From DATFTF01 sp963825175 (lineage in GTDB: Bacteria > Acidobacteriota > Thermoanaerobaculia > UBA5066 > Gp7-AA6): 64,000 nucleotides of DNA. The notes under the pieces were generated by a model. The model was given only the letters and a program-made list of their open reading frames with translations, did not search any database and had not been told where the DNA came from. Each line of letters begins with the position of its first letter. The first letter of the stretch is position 1. The stretch spans positions 1,798,001-1,862,000 of the forward strand of contig CAWGSA010000002.1 in NCBI GenBank assembly GCA_963825175.1, given 5' to 3'. The translations under genes and the position numbers were made by a program. Shown here piece after piece: positions 26,295 to 34,494 of the stretch.

Positions 26295-27370
26295 AGATCG
26301 CCATTCTGGCGGGCACGCTCGGCCAGGGGGGCGCCGAACGGCAGCTCTTCTACATCGCGAAGACTCTTCGCGAGGGAGGCGCCGACCTGCGCCTGCTGAC
26401 CCTGTCGCGCGGCGAGTTCTGGGAGGCGAAGCTCGAGAGCCTCGGAATCCCCGTCACGTGGGTGGGGCAGCCGGCCAGCAAGGCGGGGCGTCTGCGCAGG
26501 ATCGTTTCCGAGCTGTCCCGCCATTCGAGAGATGTCGTCCAGAGCCAGCACTTCTATACGAATCTGTACTCGGCCGTCGCCGGGCGGCTCTCCGGCGCGG
26601 CGGAGATCGGGGCGATTCGGGGAACCGTCGAGAGGGAGATGTTTGGAGCGGGCCGCCTCTACGGCCGCCTTTGCCTGCGCCTTCCGCGCCTGATGGCGTC
26701 GAACTCTCGAGCGGCGATTCGGCGCGCCGTCGCGCTCGGCGTTCCCGACGGCCGGCTCCGCCTGCTGCAGAATGTCGTCGACACCGAGCACTTTCGGCCG
26801 GTCCCTCCGGGTCTTCGGGCCGTGACACCCGCTCGTGTGCTGGCGGCCGGGCGTCTGGCCGCGCCCAAACGTTTCGATCTCCTGGTGGAGGCCATCGCCG
26901 CACTGTCCGGCCCCGGGGGCCCGCGGCCCGTCGCGACGCTCGCGGGATCTGGGCCGCTCCAGCCGGAACTCGAAAGCCAGGCCGCCGGCCTTGGTCTGTC
27001 CGGACGGCGGTTCGAGATTCGTCCGGGCGTGGACGACATGGCGGATCTCTACCAGGGCGCGGACGTTTTCGTCCTTCCCTCGGACGCCGAGGGCATGCCG
27101 AACGTCGTTCTGGAGGCCATGGCGAGCGGCCTGCCAGTCGTCGCGTCGCGCGTGGGCGGAGTCGAGGAGATGGTTCGTCACGGCGAGAACGGGCTGCTCT
27201 TCGAGCGAGGCAGCCTCTCGGGTCTCGTTGCCGCGCTGGGGGACCTTCTCGCCAACAGAGATCTGCGGCTGCGGCTCGGCGCGCAGGCCCGTCGGGATGT
27301 CGTGGCCGCTGCCTCGCTGCCTCGGTTGCGGAAAGACCTCGAGAACCTCTACGCGAGGGCGGTGGCGTGA
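26273..27370 (+). CDS. glycosyltransferase family 4 protein
   Basis: This 365-residue GT4 enzyme has the glycine-rich start KIAILAGTLGQGGAERQLFYI, typical of group-1 transferases. The second domain has ARVLAAGRLAAPKRFDLLVEA, ATLAGSGPLQPELES and MPNVVLEAMASGLPVVASRVGG with the conserved E-x7-E arrangement. The start overlaps the preceding gene by 22 bases, longer than the 4-base overlaps typical of this operon. The stop overlaps the GTG of the polymerase/ligase gene. Confidence 0.88.
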   Translation: MRDLSTLKIAILAGTLGQGGAERQLFYIAKTLREGGADLRLLTLSRGEFWEAKLESLGIPVTWVGQPASKAGRLRRIVSELSRHSRDVVQSQHFYTNLYSAVAGRLSGAAEIGAIRGTVEREMFGAGRLYGRLCLRLPRLMASNSRAAIRRAVALGVPDGRLRLLQNVVDTEHFRPVPPGLRAVTPARVLAAGRLAAPKRFDLLVEAIAALSGPGGPRPVATLAGSGPLQPELESQAAGLGLSGRRFEIRPGVDDMADLYQGADVFVLPSDAEGMPNVVLEAMASGLPVVASRVGGVEEMVRHGENGLLFERGSLSGLVAALGDLLANRDLRLRLGAQARRDVVAAASLPRLRKDLENLYARAVA

Positions 27371-28782
27371 ACCGTCCGGTCAGTCCCGTGGCGTCCGGCA
27401 GGATCGTCCAGGCGACGCTCACGCTGGTGTTCCTCGGGGCGCACATTCCCCTCGCGCTCGCCATGCGTTCCCACCCATCGCTCAGCACTGTCCATGCCCT
27501 GGCCACGCTCGCCGTGGGTCTGGTCTGGGCGGTTTCCGGGCGGCATCCCGGGCGCGTGGCGGCGGTCGGCGCGTATCTGGCCGGCTCGGAGGTCCTCTGG
27601 CGCATGACCGGAGCCGATTTTTTCTGGGAGGGAGCGAAATACGCGACGGTCCTGATCTTTTCCGTCGCTCTCTTGCGCTCCCGGCGCCTCAGGGCGCCTT
27701 TGTCGATGGTGGCCTACTTCGCGCTGCTCCTGCCTTCGACAGTCCGGACGTGGGTGGACCTGGGCCCCTCGCAGGCCCGCAGCCCGGTTAGCTTCAATCT
27801 GTCCGGCCCGCTCGCTCTGGCGGTCAGTGTGTGGTTCTTCTCCCACCTGCGCGTCTCCCGCGACGGTCTGGCGCACATTCTCGCCTCGCTGATCGCCCCG
27901 ATCGTCGGGGTCTTCGCGATTTCGTTTTTCGGCACGGTCACCGCCTACGACATCAGCTTCGGAGCAGAGTCGAACTTCCTGACCAGCGGCGGCTTCGGCC
28001 CGAACCAGGTCTCCGCGGTTCTCGGCCTGGGAGCATTGGCGGCCTTCATCCTCGCGTTCGACGACCGGCGACCTCTGGCATTCCGGGCGTCGATGCTCGC
28101 TCTCCTGCTCGCTCTGGGCGCTCAGAGTGCTCTGACCTTCTCGCGGACAGGCGTCGTGGCTCTGCTGATCTGCGTCGGCGCCGGGCTGGTTTTCCTGGCT
28201 CGGATCCCGCGTGTTCGGATGAGCCTGCTTCTCGGCCTGCCGCTGCTCGCCGCGATGGCCGCGCTCGTGGTGGTGCCGCGACTCGAAGCGTTCACCCACG
28301 GGGCGATCGTCGATCGCTTCCTGGATACCAACCCGACGGGGCGCGACCAGCTCGCTGAGGCCGATCTCCTCATCTTTCTCGATCACCCCGTGCTGGGGGT
28401 GGGGCCCGGGCAGGCGAAGGCACTGCGGGAAGTCACGGGCCGGGTGGGAGTGGCGCACACCGAATTCACGCGAATGCTGTCCGAGCACGGAGTCCTCGGC
28501 CTGGCCGCCCTGATCCTGATGCTCTCGATTGCGGCACGGCGGTTTCTCGCCGCGCGGGGGCCGGGGGAGAAGGCCATCGTCGCGATGCTCTTCACGTGGA
28601 GCCTGCTTTTCATGCTGGTCGGCGGCATGCGGATCGTCGCTCCATCCTTCGTCTTCGGCCTGGCGTCGGCCATGCCCTCGCGTGGTCGCCGAGCCCGGAA
28701 GGTTGCCCCGCCGGTCCCGGGATCGTCGGGCTTGCAAGACCGCTCGCCGATCCCTCGGCCAATGCGACTGGCGTCCCGATGA
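27367..28782 (+). CDS. O-antigen polymerase/ligase family membrane protein
   Basis: This polytopic inner-membrane protein of 471 residues has about 11-12 hydrophobic segments spread over residues 12-425. A large periplasmic loop (about 315-375) contains the R-H type motif region NPTGRDQLAEADLLIFLDHP followed by VGPGQ and VAHTEFTRMLSEHGVLG. The latter (a histidine followed by a glutamate-rich pattern before the last helices) is the hallmark of Wzy_C/WaaL proteins. It would polymerise repeat units or ligate the finished glycan to a carrier. Start GTG overlaps the upstream stop. A Wzy-type enzyme next to a Wzm/Wzt exporter suggests a ligase role or two glycan routes. Confidence 0.82.
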   Translation: MNRPVSPVASGRIVQATLTLVFLGAHIPLALAMRSHPSLSTVHALATLAVGLVWAVSGRHPGRVAAVGAYLAGSEVLWRMTGADFFWEGAKYATVLIFSVALLRSRRLRAPLSMVAYFALLLPSTVRTWVDLGPSQARSPVSFNLSGPLALAVSVWFFSHLRVSRDGLAHILASLIAPIVGVFAISFFGTVTAYDISFGAESNFLTSGGFGPNQVSAVLGLGALAAFILAFDDRRPLAFRASMLALLLALGAQSALTFSRTGVVALLICVGAGLVFLARIPRVRMSLLLGLPLLAAMAALVVVPRLEAFTHGAIVDRFLDTNPTGRDQLAEADLLIFLDHPVLGVGPGQAKALREVTGRVGVAHTEFTRMLSEHGVLGLAALILMLSIAARRFLAARGPGEKAIVAMLFTWSLLFMLVGGMRIVAPSFVFGLASAMPSRGRRARKVAPPVPGSSGLQDRSPIPRPMRLASR

Positions 28783-29852
28783 CCATGTTGCGAATCCTCG
28801 CGGTCACCAACATGTATCCGACTCCGCGAACGCCCTCGTCGGGCATATTCATCGAGCAGCAGGTCGGGGGACTGCGGCGCGCCGGCGTGGACGTCGACGT
28901 TCTGTTCTTCGACCGACTGGCGGAAGGCCGGCGCGTGTACGACAGGGTGCCCGCGCGGCTTCGCGAGGCCGTCGCGGCGCGTCGGCCGGACCTGGTCCAT
29001 GCGATGTATGGCGGTGTGATGGCGGATCGGGTCACGCGCACGCGCGCGGACGTTCCCGTCGTCGTGACGTATCACGGCTCGGACCTCCAGGGTGCTGGCG
29101 GCGCGGGCCCGATCGATCGGCTGTCCGCGGCCTACGGAGTCCGGTGCTCGAAGCGGGCGGCCCGCCGCGCGAGCGGCGTCGTCGTCGTATCGGCGCACCT
29201 GGCCAGGCATCTGCCCGGGGGGTTCGCGGCCGGGAACGTGCGTGTCATTCCCTCCGGGATCGACCTCGAGCGTTTTCGGCCGCTGGATCGCGCGCGGTGC
29301 CGGCAGCAGCTCGGATGGCAGGACGGCCGTTTCCACGTGGTGTTTGCGACGAACAACGACGATCCCGTGAAGAGGCCCGAGCTCGCCCGGGAGACCGTCC
29401 GCCGTCTCACCGCGCGTGGCTGCCCGGCCGATCTCCACATCCTCCGGGGCGTTTCCAACCGTGAAGTTCCCGTCTGGCTCAATGCCGCGGACGTGCTTCT
29501 CCTGACCTCGCTCCAGGAGGGTTCTCCCACGATCGTGAAGGAAGCCATGGCGTGCGACCGGCCGGTCGTCTCCGTCGATGTCGGCGACGTGGCCTCGCAA
29601 CTGGACGGGATCGAGGGATGTTTCGTCGCCGACGCCGACCCCGACGCTCTGGCTCTTGCTCTGGAGCGGGTCCGCACGGGTCCCGGGCGGGCCGCCACCC
29701 GCGGTCGCGCGGCCGAGGCATCTCTCGAGGCGACGACTGCGCGACTGCTCGCTTTCTACGAATCGGTTCTCGAGGCGCGCGCCCGCTTGGGTCGCCGGGT
29801 GAGCCGGCGCTCCGTCGGCGGGCAAACAGACTCCGCTTCGGAGGTGTCATGA
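28779..29852 (+). CDS. glycosyltransferase family 4 protein
   Basis: This 357-residue GT4 enzyme starts MTMLRILAVTNMYPTP with SSGIFIEQQVGGLRRAGVDV, a very common start for capsule and exopolysaccharide GT4 enzymes. YHGSDLQG gives the acceptor-domain loop. The donor domain has VIPSGIDLERFRPLD, VVFATNNDDPVKRPELA and GSPTIVKEAMACDRPVVSVDVGD. It is slightly short at the C-terminus, with a basic disordered end. The ATG overlaps the upstream stop by 4 bases and the stop overlaps the next ATG. Confidence 0.87.
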   Translation: MTMLRILAVTNMYPTPRTPSSGIFIEQQVGGLRRAGVDVDVLFFDRLAEGRRVYDRVPARLREAVAARRPDLVHAMYGGVMADRVTRTRADVPVVVTYHGSDLQGAGGAGPIDRLSAAYGVRCSKRAARRASGVVVVSAHLARHLPGGFAAGNVRVIPSGIDLERFRPLDRARCRQQLGWQDGRFHVVFATNNDDPVKRPELARETVRRLTARGCPADLHILRGVSNREVPVWLNAADVLLLTSLQEGSPTIVKEAMACDRPVVSVDVGDVASQLDGIEGCFVADADPDALALALERVRTGPGRAATRGRAAEASLEATTARLLAFYESVLEARARLGRRVSRRSVGGQTDSASEVS

Positions 29853-31753
29853 GCCTTCCCACAGTGACGGTGGTCATGCCGATTCGGGACGAGCGCGACT
29901 TCATCGAGCGAAGTCTGCGGGCCGTGCTGGCCCAGGACTATCCGGCCGACCGTTTCGGCGTGATCGTCGCGGACGGCCAGTCGACCGACGGCACGCTCCA
30001 GATCGTCAGGTCTCTTCAGAAAGAGCACCCGTGCCTCGAGCTAATCGAGAACCCCGGCCGCATCGTGGCGAGCGGTCTGAACCTCGCCGTGAGCCGGGCC
30101 CGAGGCGATGTCGTCGTGCGCGTGGACGGGCACTGCGAAATCGCCCCGGACTACGTGCGACGGTGCGTGGAACACCTCGTCCGGGACGGCGTGGATGGCG
30201 TCGGCGGCCCACTGGAGACCGTGGGCGAGGGTCGGGTGGCCGGGGTCGTCGCCATTGCGATGAGCTCGCCGTTTGGCGTGGGCGGGTCGGCTTTCCGGAC
30301 GCGCCCCGGCCAGACCGGGCTCGTGGACACCGTCGCCTTTCCCGCTTACTGGCGCTCCACCCTCCAGAAAGCCGGGCCCTTCGACGAGGAGCTCGTTCGC
30401 AATCAGGACGACGAGTACAACTACCGCCTCCGCAAGGCAGGCGCGAAGTTGCTCCTGGCCGCGGACGTTCGGTGCCGTTACTACAGCCGCAGCAGCTTCC
30501 GGAGTCTCTGGCGGCAGTACTTCCAGTACGGAGCCTGGAAGGTGCGGGTTCTTCAAAAGCATCCCCGCCAGATGAAGCTGCGGCAATTCGTTCCCCCGCT
30601 CTTCATGGCCGCGATCCTGACCGGCCTGGCGGCGGCCGCCGTCTCGCCCTTGGGAAGGCTCTGGGCCGCCGCCGTCGCGGGAAGCTACGCGCTGGCGGTC
30701 GTGTTGGCATCCGTCCGGACCGCAAGCCGCAGCGGCTGGAAGACGCTGCCGCTCCTGCCCCGCGCCTTCGCCATCCTGCACGTCGCCTACGGGTCCGGCT
30801 TTCTGGTCGGCCTGGTGCGTTTTCGAAAGACCTGGGGGACCTTCTACAAGGAGCTTCTGCTGCCGTGGCACTTCACGGTGCGCGTCACCCAGCTTCTGCT
30901 CGACGCCAGCGTGCTCGTCTCGGCTTTCGCGGCAGCCTACCTTCTGCGCTTCGATTTTCGCGTTCCGCCGCGGGACCTCGCCAACGCGTGGCGCCAGCTT
31001 CCCGTGGTTGTGCTGATTCAGCTGACCGTCCTGTCCCTGGCCGGCGTCCATCGGTTCATCTGGCGCTACGTCGGGAATGCGGGAAGCGCGGACGATGCTG
31101 CTCGGCGATCCTCGGTTCCGCCCTGCCGTCCTGGCGCTGCGCGTCGGACTGCACGGGCGCGTCCAGCGCGCTGGCGCGTGCCGCTTTCGGTCATCGTCAT
31201 CGACGCGATGCTGGCGTTCATCGGGGTCCTGGGGCTGCGACTGGCCCGCCGGGTCGTCTTCGAGTACCGGGAGAAGACGCTCCCGTTCGCTGCCCGGCGC
31301 AGGGGGCGCCGACGCAGCCGCACGCTCCTGGTGGGCGCGGGGCGCGCCGGTGTGCTGGCAGCGCGGGAGATCCTGGGAACCGACGAGATGGGTCTCGAGG
31401 TCGTGGGATTCGTGGACGACGATCCCATCCAAGTCGGCGCGGAGATCCATGGGCTTCCGCGTCCTCGGCACGACACGACGACTCTGCCCGGCTCGTTCGA
31501 GGAGCCAAGATCGACCAGGTCGTCATCACGATTGCGCGAATCACGCGGCCGAAGATCCTGCGAATCATCGAGATCTGCCGCAAGATCCCGGTTCAGCTGC
31601 GCGTCGTTCCGGGCCTTTACGAGATCGTCCAGGGCAAGGTGCAGACTACGCGCCTGCGCATCGTGGAGGTCGAGAACTCTGCTGGCCCGGGAACCGGTTC
31701 AGCTCGACGAGAAGCAGATCGCGCGGTTCCTCGAGGGACAAGGACGGTCATGA
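29849..31753 (+). CDS. GT2 glycosyltransferase reading into a CapD-like N-terminus
   Basis: The first 330 residues are a complete GT2 enzyme: TVTVVMPIRDERDFIERSL, VIVADGQSTDGTL, VVRVDGHCEIAPDYV, then RNQDDEYNYRLRKAG and a C-terminal pair of membrane helices (about 252-300). This resembles ExoA/succinoglycan-type transferases. After FRKTWG (about 330) the frame continues without a stop into membrane helices LLLDASVLVSAFAAAYLLRFDF, which are the N-terminal helices of a FlaA1/CapD-type dehydratase. From about 31075 onward this frame alternates with the other two, so beyond residue about 408 the translation here is not reliable. Fusion and frame problems are treated in the next entry. Confidence 0.7.
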   Translation: MSLPTVTVVMPIRDERDFIERSLRAVLAQDYPADRFGVIVADGQSTDGTLQIVRSLQKEHPCLELIENPGRIVASGLNLAVSRARGDVVVRVDGHCEIAPDYVRRCVEHLVRDGVDGVGGPLETVGEGRVAGVVAIAMSSPFGVGGSAFRTRPGQTGLVDTVAFPAYWRSTLQKAGPFDEELVRNQDDEYNYRLRKAGAKLLLAADVRCRYYSRSSFRSLWRQYFQYGAWKVRVLQKHPRQMKLRQFVPPLFMAAILTGLAAAAVSPLGRLWAAAVAGSYALAVVLASVRTASRSGWKTLPLLPRAFAILHVAYGSGFLVGLVRFRKTWGTFYKELLLPWHFTVRVTQLLLDASVLVSAFAAAYLLRFDFRVPPRDLANAWRQLPVVVLIQLTVLSLAGVHRFIWRYVGNAGSADDAARRSSVPPCRPGAARRTARARPARWRVPLSVIVIDAMLAFIGVLGLRLARRVVFEYREKTLPFAARRRGRRRSRTLLVGAGRAGVLAAREILGTDEMGLEVVGFVDDDPIQVGAEIHGLPRPRHDTTTLPGSFEEPRSTRSSSRLRESRGRRSCESSRSAARSRFSCASFRAFTRSSRARCRLRACASWRSRTLLAREPVQLDEKQIARFLEGQGRS

Positions 31754-32800
31754 TCACGGGCGCGGGCGGGTCGATCGGCACGGAGCTGTGCGAGGCAGGT
31801 CGCTCGGTTCCGGCCGGCGCGTCTGCTGCTCGTCGAGAGCGCCGAGCCGGCCCTTTTCGAGATCGACCAGGACGTCCGCCGGACTCTTCCCGGCGTGTCG
31901 CTGGTGCCGCTCGTGGCCGACGTCGGAGAGGAGACGCGGGTTCGGGCGATCTTCGCGGAGCACCGTCCGCAGGTCGTGCTCCATGCGGCGGCCCACAAGC
32001 ACGTGCCGATGATGGAGGTCATCCCGGAGGAGGCGATTCGCAACAACGTTCTCGCCACACAATTGCTCGGCGAGGTGGCCGCGAGCTTCGGCGTGGAATC
32101 CTTCGTCCTGATCTCGACGGACAAGGCTGTCAATCCGACGTCCGTCATGGGAGCGTCCAAGCGCGTCGCGGAGATCGTCGTCCAGGACCTCGCCTTCCGG
32201 CATCCCGGACGCTTCCTGGCGGTGCGTTTCGGCAACGTGATCGGCTCGGCGGGATCGGTGGTGCCGATCTTCCGGGACCAGATTCGGCGGGGGGGACCTG
32301 TCACCGTGACGCATCCGGACATGCGGCGGTACTTCATGACCGTCCGAGAGGCGGCCCAGCTCGTGCTCCAGGCCGGAGCGATGGGCGACGGGGGAGAGAT
32401 CTTCGTTCTCGACATGGGGGAGCCCATCAAGATCCTGGATCTCGCGCTCTCCATGATCCGGCTGTCCGGCTTGAAGCCCTTCGAGGACATGGACGTCGTC
32501 TTCACCGGATTGCGGCCGGGGGAGAAGCTGTTCGAGGAGCTCGAGCTCTCGGGTGAAGAGATCGCCAAGACCCGGCACCCGAAGGTCTTCATCGGGAAGC
32601 TCATGGGGTACGCTCCGGAGCACGTGCAGTGGGCTCTCTCGCGGCTCACGACGCTGGTTCGCGACGGCGAGGGCGCAGGAGTTCGTCAGTTCCTGAGCAC
32701 CTTCCTTCCGGAGGCACGGCTCACCTTCAGCAATCCGGTTCGCGAACAATTGGCGCAAACGGGATCCTCGAAGTCGGACGGTTTGGTTCCGATTTCCTGA
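30871..32800 (+). pseudogene. FlaA1/CapD-like nucleotide-sugar 4,6-dehydratase, multiply frameshifted
   Basis: Joining frames reconstructs a normal membrane dehydratase. Four N-terminal helices (about 30880-31250) lead to a CoA-binding-like domain (TLLVGAGRAGVLAAREIL, VGFVDDDPIQVG, then IDQVVITIARITRPKILRII). Next come LLAREPVQLDEKQIARFL, the NAD site VMITGAGGSIGTELC, and the catalytic core with STDKAVNPTSVMGASKR. Frame changes are needed near 31075, 31170, 31451, 31475, 31678, 31740 and 31792; nearly all behave as one inserted base. The protein would make a UDP-4-keto-6-deoxy-HexNAc. The clustering of insertions argues for sequence error or very recent decay, because no stop codons or deletions of motifs have accumulated. 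Confidence 0.72.
31895..32800 (+). CDS. intact C-terminal catalytic part of CapD-like dehydratase
   Basis: This is the longest uninterrupted piece of the broken dehydratase, open from a GTG at 31895 (301 residues). It includes the substrate-binding and catalytic region HAAAHKHVPMMEV, the SxxxMGxSK site of FlaA1-type enzymes, RFGNVIGSAGSVVPIF and HPDMRRYFMTVREAAQLV. It lacks the NAD-binding GxxGxxG loop, which lies upstream in another frame, so this piece alone would not be active. The GTG is probably not a genuine start. Confidence 0.5.
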   Translation: MSLVPLVADVGEETRVRAIFAEHRPQVVLHAAAHKHVPMMEVIPEEAIRNNVLATQLLGEVAASFGVESFVLISTDKAVNPTSVMGASKRVAEIVVQDLAFRHPGRFLAVRFGNVIGSAGSVVPIFRDQIRRGGPVTVTHPDMRRYFMTVREAAQLVLQAGAMGDGGEIFVLDMGEPIKILDLALSMIRLSGLKPFEDMDVVFTGLRPGEKLFEELELSGEEIAKTRHPKVFIGKLMGYAPEHVQWALSRLTTLVRDGEGAGVRQFLSTFLPEARLTFSNPVREQLAQTGSSKSDGLVPIS

Positions 32801-32879
32801 TGAAAGAAATGCACACAAGGCCGAGACGGGCTCGAGCGCGGAGCGCGGTTCGAGATCGTCCAGGCAGCAGGCATCAAAC

Positions 32880-33605
32880 GTGAGCGAGACGTCGCCCGCT
32901 TGCCTGGCGGTCATCCCGGCCCGCGGGGGGTCCAAGCGCGTGCCGGGCAAGAACGTCAGAGTCATGAAGGGAAGACCGCTGATCGCCTATACGGTCGACG
33001 CCGCTCTGGAGAGCGGACTGTTCGAGCGCATCGTCGTGAGCACCGACAGCCCCGAGATTGCGCGCGTCGCGTCGGACTGCGGCGCCGAGGTGCCGTTCAT
33101 CCGGGATGCCTCGCTCGCCGACGACCACACCCCCGTCTCCGCCGTCACGCTCGATGTCCTTCGCCGACTCGACCCGAGGGGCGGCGCCTTTGGCCTGGTC
33201 TGTCAGCTCATGGCCAACTGCCCGATGCGGACCGCGAAGGACATCGTCGCCAGCTACGAGGCCGTTCGAGCGGCCGACGCGGAATCGCAGCTGTCCGTGA
33301 CGCGCTTTGGCTGGCTCAACCCGTGGTGGGCGTTCCGGCTCGGGCAGGGAAACGTTCTCGAGCCGGTGTTCGAGGATGCCGTCACGCAACGCAGCCAGGA
33401 CCTTCCGCCGGTCTTCTGTCCGACAGGCGCCGTCTGGTGGGTGAAAGCGAACGTGCTTCGGCGCGAAGGGACGTTCCACATTCCCGGGCGGATCGGGTTC
33501 GAGCTCGATTGGCGGCATGCCGTGGACATCGACACGTCGGAGGACTGGGAGATGGCGGAGCTCCTCATGGAGATGCGGAGCTCTCGGGGCGGCGATGAGT
33601 CCTGA
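32880..33605 (+). CDS. second CMP-nonulosonic acid synthetase (NeuA2)
   Basis: This 241-residue cytidylyltransferase starts at GTG. It has LAVIPARGGSKRVPGKNVRV (about 9-28), VVSTDSPEIARVA, QLMANCPMRTAKDI, TQRSQDLPPVFCPTGAVWW and a C-terminal HAVDIDTSEDW metal-site region, all of the NeuA/PseF/LegF fold. The second half differs from NeuA1 (12905), with a QRSQDLP motif reminiscent of pseudaminic or legionaminic acid cytidylyltransferases. It opens the second nonulosonic-acid block after a 79-base gap that follows the damaged dehydratase gene. Confidence 0.86.
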   Translation: MSETSPACLAVIPARGGSKRVPGKNVRVMKGRPLIAYTVDAALESGLFERIVVSTDSPEIARVASDCGAEVPFIRDASLADDHTPVSAVTLDVLRRLDPRGGAFGLVCQLMANCPMRTAKDIVASYEAVRAADAESQLSVTRFGWLNPWWAFRLGQGNVLEPVFEDAVTQRSQDLPPVFCPTGAVWWVKANVLRREGTFHIPGRIGFELDWRHAVDIDTSEDWEMAELLMEMRSSRGGDES

Positions 33606-34494
33606 ACGGGTTGCTCTCTACACGGCCTGGTATCCCGGGGTCGAGCCGTTCCTGCACGATTGGACCGCGTCGGTGGAGGCGCAGACGGACACGGACTTCG
33701 ACGTCTGGATCAGCCTGGACGGTCTCGACCCGGACCGCGTCGCAACTAAGGTTCCTGTGCCGCACGGCGCTTCCTGGATCGTCTCGCCACCCGGGAAGAC
33801 GCCCACGCAAGTGCGCTTGCAGGGCATCGCGATGCTCGCCGAGAGGTATGACGCGCTCGTCTTCTGCGACAGCGACGACTGGCTTTTGCCCGACCGCATT
33901 GCCTCGTCCCGAGCGGCCCTCGAAGGACACGACGTCACCGCCTGCGGGCTGAGGGTCGTCGATGGACTCGGGCGCGACCTGGGTCTGGTCTTTGGGCCGG
34001 GCGCGCCTGTCGAGTGGGCCACCTTCCTGCCGCGATTCAACGTCTTCGGTTTGTCGAACACCGCGTACCGCGCTCAGGCGCTCAGGGGCCTGCCGCCGCC
34101 GCCGCCGGATTGTGTGGCGCTGGACTGGTATCTCGCCACGCGCGCCTGGTGTGGCGGATTCTCGCTCCACTTCGACGAGACTCCCCGCATGGTGTATCGG
34201 CAGTACCCGGCGAATACGGCGCGCATCCTGCAGCCGTTCACGGCGGAAGACATCGTACGGGCAACGGAAGTCGTGCGTGCGCACCACCACGCGCTCCAGG
34301 AGCTGCCCGGGCCTGGGTCCATCGGCCAGGGCCTCGCGCAGGCTCGCGAGCAGGTCTTGCTGTTTTCCGATCGGGTCGTTGCGCGAAGGGATCGGCTCGA
34401 TCGGTACGCTGCTCGCCTCAATCGCCTGCAGCCTCGGTATGTCTGGTGGTGGTGCGTCGCGCACCCCGCGCTGGAGGATCTTTGGACAAACTGA
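33595..34494 (+). CDS. GT2-type glycosyltransferase-like protein
   Basis: This 299-residue protein overlaps the NeuA2 gene by 11 bases and the NeuB2 gene by one. VALYTAWYPGVEPFLHDWT and ISLDGLDP start a GT-A-like fold. VFCDSDDWLLPDRI contains the DxD metal motif of family 2. The remainder is not typical (ALDWYLATRAWCGGFSLHF, YRQYPANTARIL). Its place between the two nonulosonic acid genes makes it a candidate for a nonulosonic-acid or related sugar transferase, but this is only context. Confidence 0.65.
   Translation: MSPERVALYTAWYPGVEPFLHDWTASVEAQTDTDFDVWISLDGLDPDRVATKVPVPHGASWIVSPPGKTPTQVRLQGIAMLAERYDALVFCDSDDWLLPDRIASSRAALEGHDVTACGLRVVDGLGRDLGLVFGPGAPVEWATFLPRFNVFGLSNTAYRAQALRGLPPPPPDCVALDWYLATRAWCGGFSLHFDETPRMVYRQYPANTARILQPFTAEDIVRATEVVRAHHHALQELPGPGSIGQGLAQAREQVLLFSDRVVARRDRLDRYAARLNRLQPRYVWWWCVAHPALEDLWTN

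Noticed and set aside
31070..31800. Programmed ribosomal frameshifting in the CapD-like gene
   Set aside because: At least seven shift sites would be needed within 730 bases, without slippery heptamers or stable downstream structures at each. Inserted bases explain it better.
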